Below are positions 14,884 to 17,993 of a stretch of DNA of 17,993 nt, piece after piece. Both the position numbers and the translations under genes were made by a program. Origin of the DNA: JBOGOC01 sp050747525 (GTDB taxonomy: Bacteria; Acidobacteriota; Polarisedimenticolia; JACPZX01; DASXTC01); the NCBI GenBank assembly GCA_050747525.1, contig JBOGOC010000120.1, positions 1 to 17,993 on the forward strand, in the 5' to 3' direction. Each line of letters begins with the position of its first letter. Within the stretch, counting starts at the first letter, position 1. Below the pieces are notes generated by a model. That model was not told the DNA's origin. It saw only the letters and a list, made by a program, of their open reading frames with translations, and searched no databases.

Positions 14884-14950
14884 AAGCATAACAATGAGGC
14901 TCCGGCGTTTTGCTCGACCGCCCCCGGTGGGATCGCCGTACCATTGCGTC

Positions 14951-15658
14951 ATGCGAATCAGGATCATCGCCTGGGCCCTGGCGGCCTGGCTGGCGTGGGC
15001 CGCCGGCGCGTCACGGGCGCAGGCAGCCCCCGAGGTGACCCCCGACCAGGTGGCGGCCCTGCTGGCCTCCATGCATCCGGAGTACAGGACCTACATCTCC
15101 AGCGTGCGCTACGGCGCCTCGCGCCTGCGTCCGGCGTCCCTGTACGCCGGGCTGGTGCGGCAGGGAGGGCGCGATCCGCGCGAGCCCGGCGACGGCCCCC
15201 TCTCGGGCCGTGGAATCGCCAACGATCTCATCGTGTACGCCGACACTTTCGAGCCGTGGCGCTCGCCGGCCTGGAGGATGCTGGTCACCGACCACGAGTA
15301 CTTCCATGCCAGGCACCTGGCGCACGGGGCGGCGGTTCCCGTGGTCGGGTTCGGAGAGGCGCAGGCCAACGCCGACTACTACGAGGCCCTGGCGTGGGGT
15401 CACGTGCTGGGGCGCGCGGCGGCCGGAGACTACGGCCAGCTGTCGGACAGAGAGCGCGCCGAGGTGGCGCAGCATTACCGCGAGCATCGCGACGGCTTCC
15501 GGCGCTTCGTGATGGACCGGCAGGCGTCCGCCTGGGACCACTACGGACGCTTCCTCCCCGAGGATCCGGAGCGCGCCGCTAGGGCGAGGGCGGGGGCGCC
15601 CCCGACGCCAGCTCCGCAAGCAGCGCTTCCACCTGGGGTTGGCGGGGCAGGACGCTGA
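14951..15658 (+). CDS. Small exported protein with HEYFH zinc-peptidase-like motif
   Basis: This 235-residue protein has a clear signal peptide (RIRIIAWALAAWLAWAAG, cleavage probably near ASRAQA at 20-25). The body contains TDHEYFHARHL, in which H115-E116-x-x-H119 matches the HExxH zinc-metallopeptidase motif. GFGEAQANADYYEA about 17 residues later offers E136, or later E145, as a possible third ligand. I do not recognise a family. The C-terminus is low-complexity Ala/Pro/Gly and overlaps the oppositely oriented phosphodiesterase gene by 80 bp. An in-frame ATG at 14894, 11 nt after the barrel gene, would add 19 residues before the signal peptide, so I prefer 14951. The catalytic role is inferred from a single motif. 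Confidence 0.7.
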   Translation: MRIRIIAWALAAWLAWAAGASRAQAAPEVTPDQVAALLASMHPEYRTYISSVRYGASRLRPASLYAGLVRQGGRDPREPGDGPLSGRGIANDLIVYADTFEPWRSPAWRMLVTDHEYFHARHLAHGAAVPVVGFGEAQANADYYEALAWGHVLGRAAAGDYGQLSDRERAEVAQHYREHRDGFRRFVMDRQASAWDHYGRFLPEDPERAARARAGAPPTPAPQAALPPGVGGAGR

Positions 15659-17993
15659 GCGATTCCTTCAGCGCGTCGATCGCTTCGCGCGTGCGCCCCG
15701 ACTGCGCGTAGGCCAGCCCCATCGCGTTGAGCACCTCGGGGGATCGCATCCCCAGGGCGCGGGCCTGCGCCAGGCTCTCGATCGCCTCGTCGTACCGGCC
15801 GAGCTTGGCGAGGGCGGCCCCCAGGTTCACGCGGGCCTCCCGGTTCATCGGCTCGATGCGCAGCGCGCGCGACAGGATCCGCACCGCATCCTCGAGCCTC
15901 CCCTCGCGCCCGTACAGGGATCCGAGGTTGGCCATGGTGCCGCCGAAGTCGGGGGCCAGCTCCAGGGCCCGCTCGAAGTCACGCTCGGCGCCGCCCGGGT
16001 CCCCCTTCCGCACGCGGATGAGCCCCATCCAGTTGAGGTGGAGGACCGAGCGGTCGTTCCGGGCCAGGGCCCGGCGCACCTCGGGCTCCAGCTCGGCTTC
16101 CCGCTGCTGCTCGCGGTACAGCATGAAGAGGCGCCCCAGCGCCTCCTGGCATCCGGGATCGAGCGCCAGGGCCGCGCGCCAGGAGCGCTCCGCCGTCTCT
16201 TTGTCGCCGGCCAGGGCCGCCAGCACGCCCAGGCCCGTGTCCACGCCGGGAGATCCGGGACGGCGCTGCCGCAACGCTCTGAGGAAGTTGCCCGCCTGCT
16301 GCGCCTCCCCCGCCCTGGACGCCAGCAGCGCGAGCTGCACGTAGGCCCCCGCGTCGGCGTCATCGGATCGGGCCACCGCGCGCCGCGTGAAATCGAGCGC
16401 CTCGTCCACGCGCCCCTGCTTCACCAGCACCTGCCCCAGCGACATCAGCGCCGGGAAGTATCCGGGCGCGCCGGCCAGCGCCTGGCGCAGCTCGGCCTCG
16501 GCCCCCGCCAGGTCCCCCTTCTGGATCAGCAGGGCCGCCATGTTGGTGTGCGACGTGACGCCGTCCGGGTCCACGGAACCCGCCGAAGCCAGCGCGGGGC
16601 GGGAGGCGGGCGCCGATGACGGCACGCCCGATCCGATGTAGCCGAGCGAGGCCAGGTTGCGCAGCAGCTCGGCGTCCGCTTCCCCCGCATCGGCCGGCCC
16701 CGCCTGCGCCAGGACCGCCGGGCGCGCCCCGTCCGGAGAGGCCGGGGTCTCGTACGTGGCGATGGCCTGCGGAGCGGAGGGGACTTCGATGAGGCTCCTG
16801 CCCCTCATGTCGCGCGCGGCGGGCAGGCCCGCCAGGGCCAGCACCGTGGGCGTGATGTCGTACAGCGTGGCGGTGTCGAAGCGGCCCGGGGCGATGCCGT
16901 CTCCGGCCGCCATGACGATGCCATAGAGGCGATGCCACTTCCCCGGCTTGCCCTCGATGTCGGCGGGCCCGTCGGTGGGACGCGAAGGCCCGTTGTGGAA
17001 GCCGTGATCCGACATCACCAGCACGCGCGTGGACGGGGCCAGACGTTCCAGCAGCTCGCCCAGCAGCTCGTCCTGAAGGACGTAGAACTCGTCCACGGCA
17101 CGGTGGTACCGGTCGAAGTCGGCCCGGGAGACCCCGGCCATGCGCGGCGGCATGAAGTGAGCGAAGCGGTGGCTCACTTCGTCGATCCCCTGGTAGTAGA
17201 CCGCCAGCAGGTCGGGCTGGCCGTCGTCGAGCAGCCGCAGCGCCGCCCGGTGGTAGGTGCGCGTGCTGGCCAGGATCCTGGTCAGGTGGTTCACCGGCTC
17301 CTTGTAGGCGCTCTCGGGATCGGCGGCCGCCCGCGCGCGCGCCGCCGCCAGCTCCGCGGGGGTCACGTCCACGAACCGGCGGATGGCCGCGTGGTCGACG
17401 GCTCCCTCGGAGATGGTCAGAGGACGCAGCGTGCTCTCCAGCTCGGCGGGCCAGGTGAGCCCCTGGGTGGTGGAGGCCACCTGGAACAGCGAATAGGCCA
17501 GTCGATCGGAAACGATCCGGCCGCGGACCGGCTCGGCGGGCCACGACGCCCACCAGGCCACCGTGTCCACGGTCAGCCCCTGGTCCGAGAAGATGTTCCA
17601 CAGGGCCTTCACCTTGCGCGACCGCGAGGTGATGGGCGTCTTCGCGCCCGTGGCGGGGTCGATGATCAGGAAGTCGATGATGCCGTGCTCGTCGGGAGGC
17701 TTCCCGGTGGCGGCCGTGGTCCACAGCAGGGGCGACAGGATCGGCTCGAAGGATCGCAGGTGTCCCCAGCGGGCCCGTGCCTTGAGACGGGCCAGGTGAG
17801 GCAGGCGGCCCGCCGCGATGAGCGGGTCGATGACCTGCCAGTCGGCTCCGTCCAGGCCGATCAGAGCGATAGGGTCGGGGCGCGGCCCGCGCCGGGCGGG
17901 CGCGGCGCCGGCATGCAGCATGCCGCCGGATCGTCCCGCCGCGCCCGGCTGGACCTCCAGCGACAGCACGTCCAGACCGCGCGAGACCAGGGC
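15579..17993 (-). CDS. Type I phosphodiesterase (alkaline-phosphatase fold) with C-terminal TPRs, 5' partial
   Basis: At least 796 residues lie in the window. The frame stays open to the right edge (preceding codons read ALVSRGLD), so the true start, perhaps with a signal or membrane anchor, lies beyond. The metal and catalytic residues of phosphodiesterase/nucleotide-pyrophosphatase enzymes are visible: IGLDGADW, a Thr nucleophile in LLWTTAATGKPPDEHG, the Asp/His pair in GIDEVSHRF, MSDHGFHNG, and a late His in GKWHRLYG. This domain covers about 17,880-16,800. An Ala/Pro/Ser linker with LASLGYIG follows, then about seven TPR-like repeats from 16,560 to the end (for example AEAELRQALAGAPGYFPAL and AERDFERALELAPDF). 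The architecture is familiar in Acidobacteriota-type genomes, with unknown substrate. The last 80 bp overlap the HEYFH gene. Confidence 0.9.
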   Translation of the reverse strand, partial: ALVSRGLDVLSLEVQPGAAGRSGGMLHAGAAPARRGPRPDPIALIGLDGADWQVIDPLIAAGRLPHLARLKARARWGHLRSFEPILSPLLWTTAATGKPPDEHGIIDFLIIDPATGAKTPITSRSRKVKALWNIFSDQGLTVDTVAWWASWPAEPVRGRIVSDRLAYSLFQVASTTQGLTWPAELESTLRPLTISEGAVDHAAIRRFVDVTPAELAAARARAAADPESAYKEPVNHLTRILASTRTYHRAALRLLDDGQPDLLAVYYQGIDEVSHRFAHFMPPRMAGVSRADFDRYHRAVDEFYVLQDELLGELLERLAPSTRVLVMSDHGFHNGPSRPTDGPADIEGKPGKWHRLYGIVMAAGDGIAPGRFDTATLYDITPTVLALAGLPAARDMRGRSLIEVPSAPQAIATYETPASPDGARPAVLAQAGPADAGEADAELLRNLASLGYIGSGVPSSAPASRPALASAGSVDPDGVTSHTNMAALLIQKGDLAGAEAELRQALAGAPGYFPALMSLGQVLVKQGRVDEALDFTRRAVARSDDADAGAYVQLALLASRAGEAQQAGNFLRALRQRRPGSPGVDTGLGVLAALAGDKETAERSWRAALALDPGCQEALGRLFMLYREQQREAELEPEVRRALARNDRSVLHLNWMGLIRVRKGDPGGAERDFERALELAPDFGGTMANLGSLYGREGRLEDAVRILSRALRIEPMNREARVNLGAALAKLGRYDEAIESLAQARALGMRSPEVLNAMGLAYAQSGRTREAIDALKESLSVLPRQPQVEALLAELASGAPPPSP

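Noticed and set aside
1..17993. Search by eye for CRISPR arrays, insertion sequences, tRNA or rRNA genes and prophage genes
   Set aside because: No regularly spaced repeats, transposase motifs, terminal repeats or recognisable RNA genes were seen on either strand. A tRNA scan and Infernal search would settle small RNAs.

Overview
The window is GC-rich, gene-dense bacterial DNA, and it looks chromosomal: I see no insertion sequence, phage gene, CRISPR array, tRNA or rRNA. The gene mix points to a Gram-negative, high-GC environmental lineage, with Acidobacteriota or a neighbouring phylum as the best guess. The main clues are a secreted TPR/VCBS/ASPIC-UnbV protein, an alkaline-phosphatase-fold phosphodiesterase fused to TPRs, a secreted DUF1028 protein and a likely outer-membrane barrel. 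The phylum is inference.

Layout. (1) 1-146: two strong inverted repeats downstream of a hybrid sensor kinase (147-2135, minus). (2) 2136-2438: a divergent intergenic region with a good promoter on each strand and several dyads. (3) 2439-6119 (plus): a 1226-residue exported TPR plus seven-motif VCBS/FG-GAP plus ASPIC/UnbV protein. (4) 6120-6355: a convergent gap with a hairpin. (5) 6356-9987 (minus): in transcription order, an RluA-type pseudouridine synthase, a Gph-like HAD phosphatase (coupled by a GTGA overlap), a 54-residue FmdB-type zinc ribbon with its own promoter and Shine-Dalgarno, and an N-acyl-D-amino-acid deacylase that seems to lack a canonical start codon. (6) 10012-11163 (plus): an alanine:glyoxylate-type aminotransferase divergent from rluA, with a palindromic -10-like box between them. 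(7) 11117-14068 (minus): in transcription order, a HOGA1-like 4-hydroxy-2-oxoglutarate aldolase, a secreted DUF1028/peptidoglycan-binding protein (GTGA overlap) and a CSP41-like SDR epimerase. (8) 14077-15658 (plus): a putative outer-membrane barrel and a small exported HEYFH protein. (9) 15579-17993 (minus): a phosphodiesterase-TPR protein whose 5' end runs off the window.

The metabolic theme is glyoxylate. The aldolase would release pyruvate and glyoxylate, the aminotransferase would convert glyoxylate to glycine, and the Gph-like phosphatase could supply glycolate, the glyoxylate precursor. These genes are in separate transcription units but lie within 6 kb. A second theme is gene packing: two GTGA couplings, two tail-to-tail coding overlaps (47 and 80 bp), and divergent start codons only 8 and 24 bp apart, with -10-like boxes so close to the ATGs that leaderless transcripts are likely.
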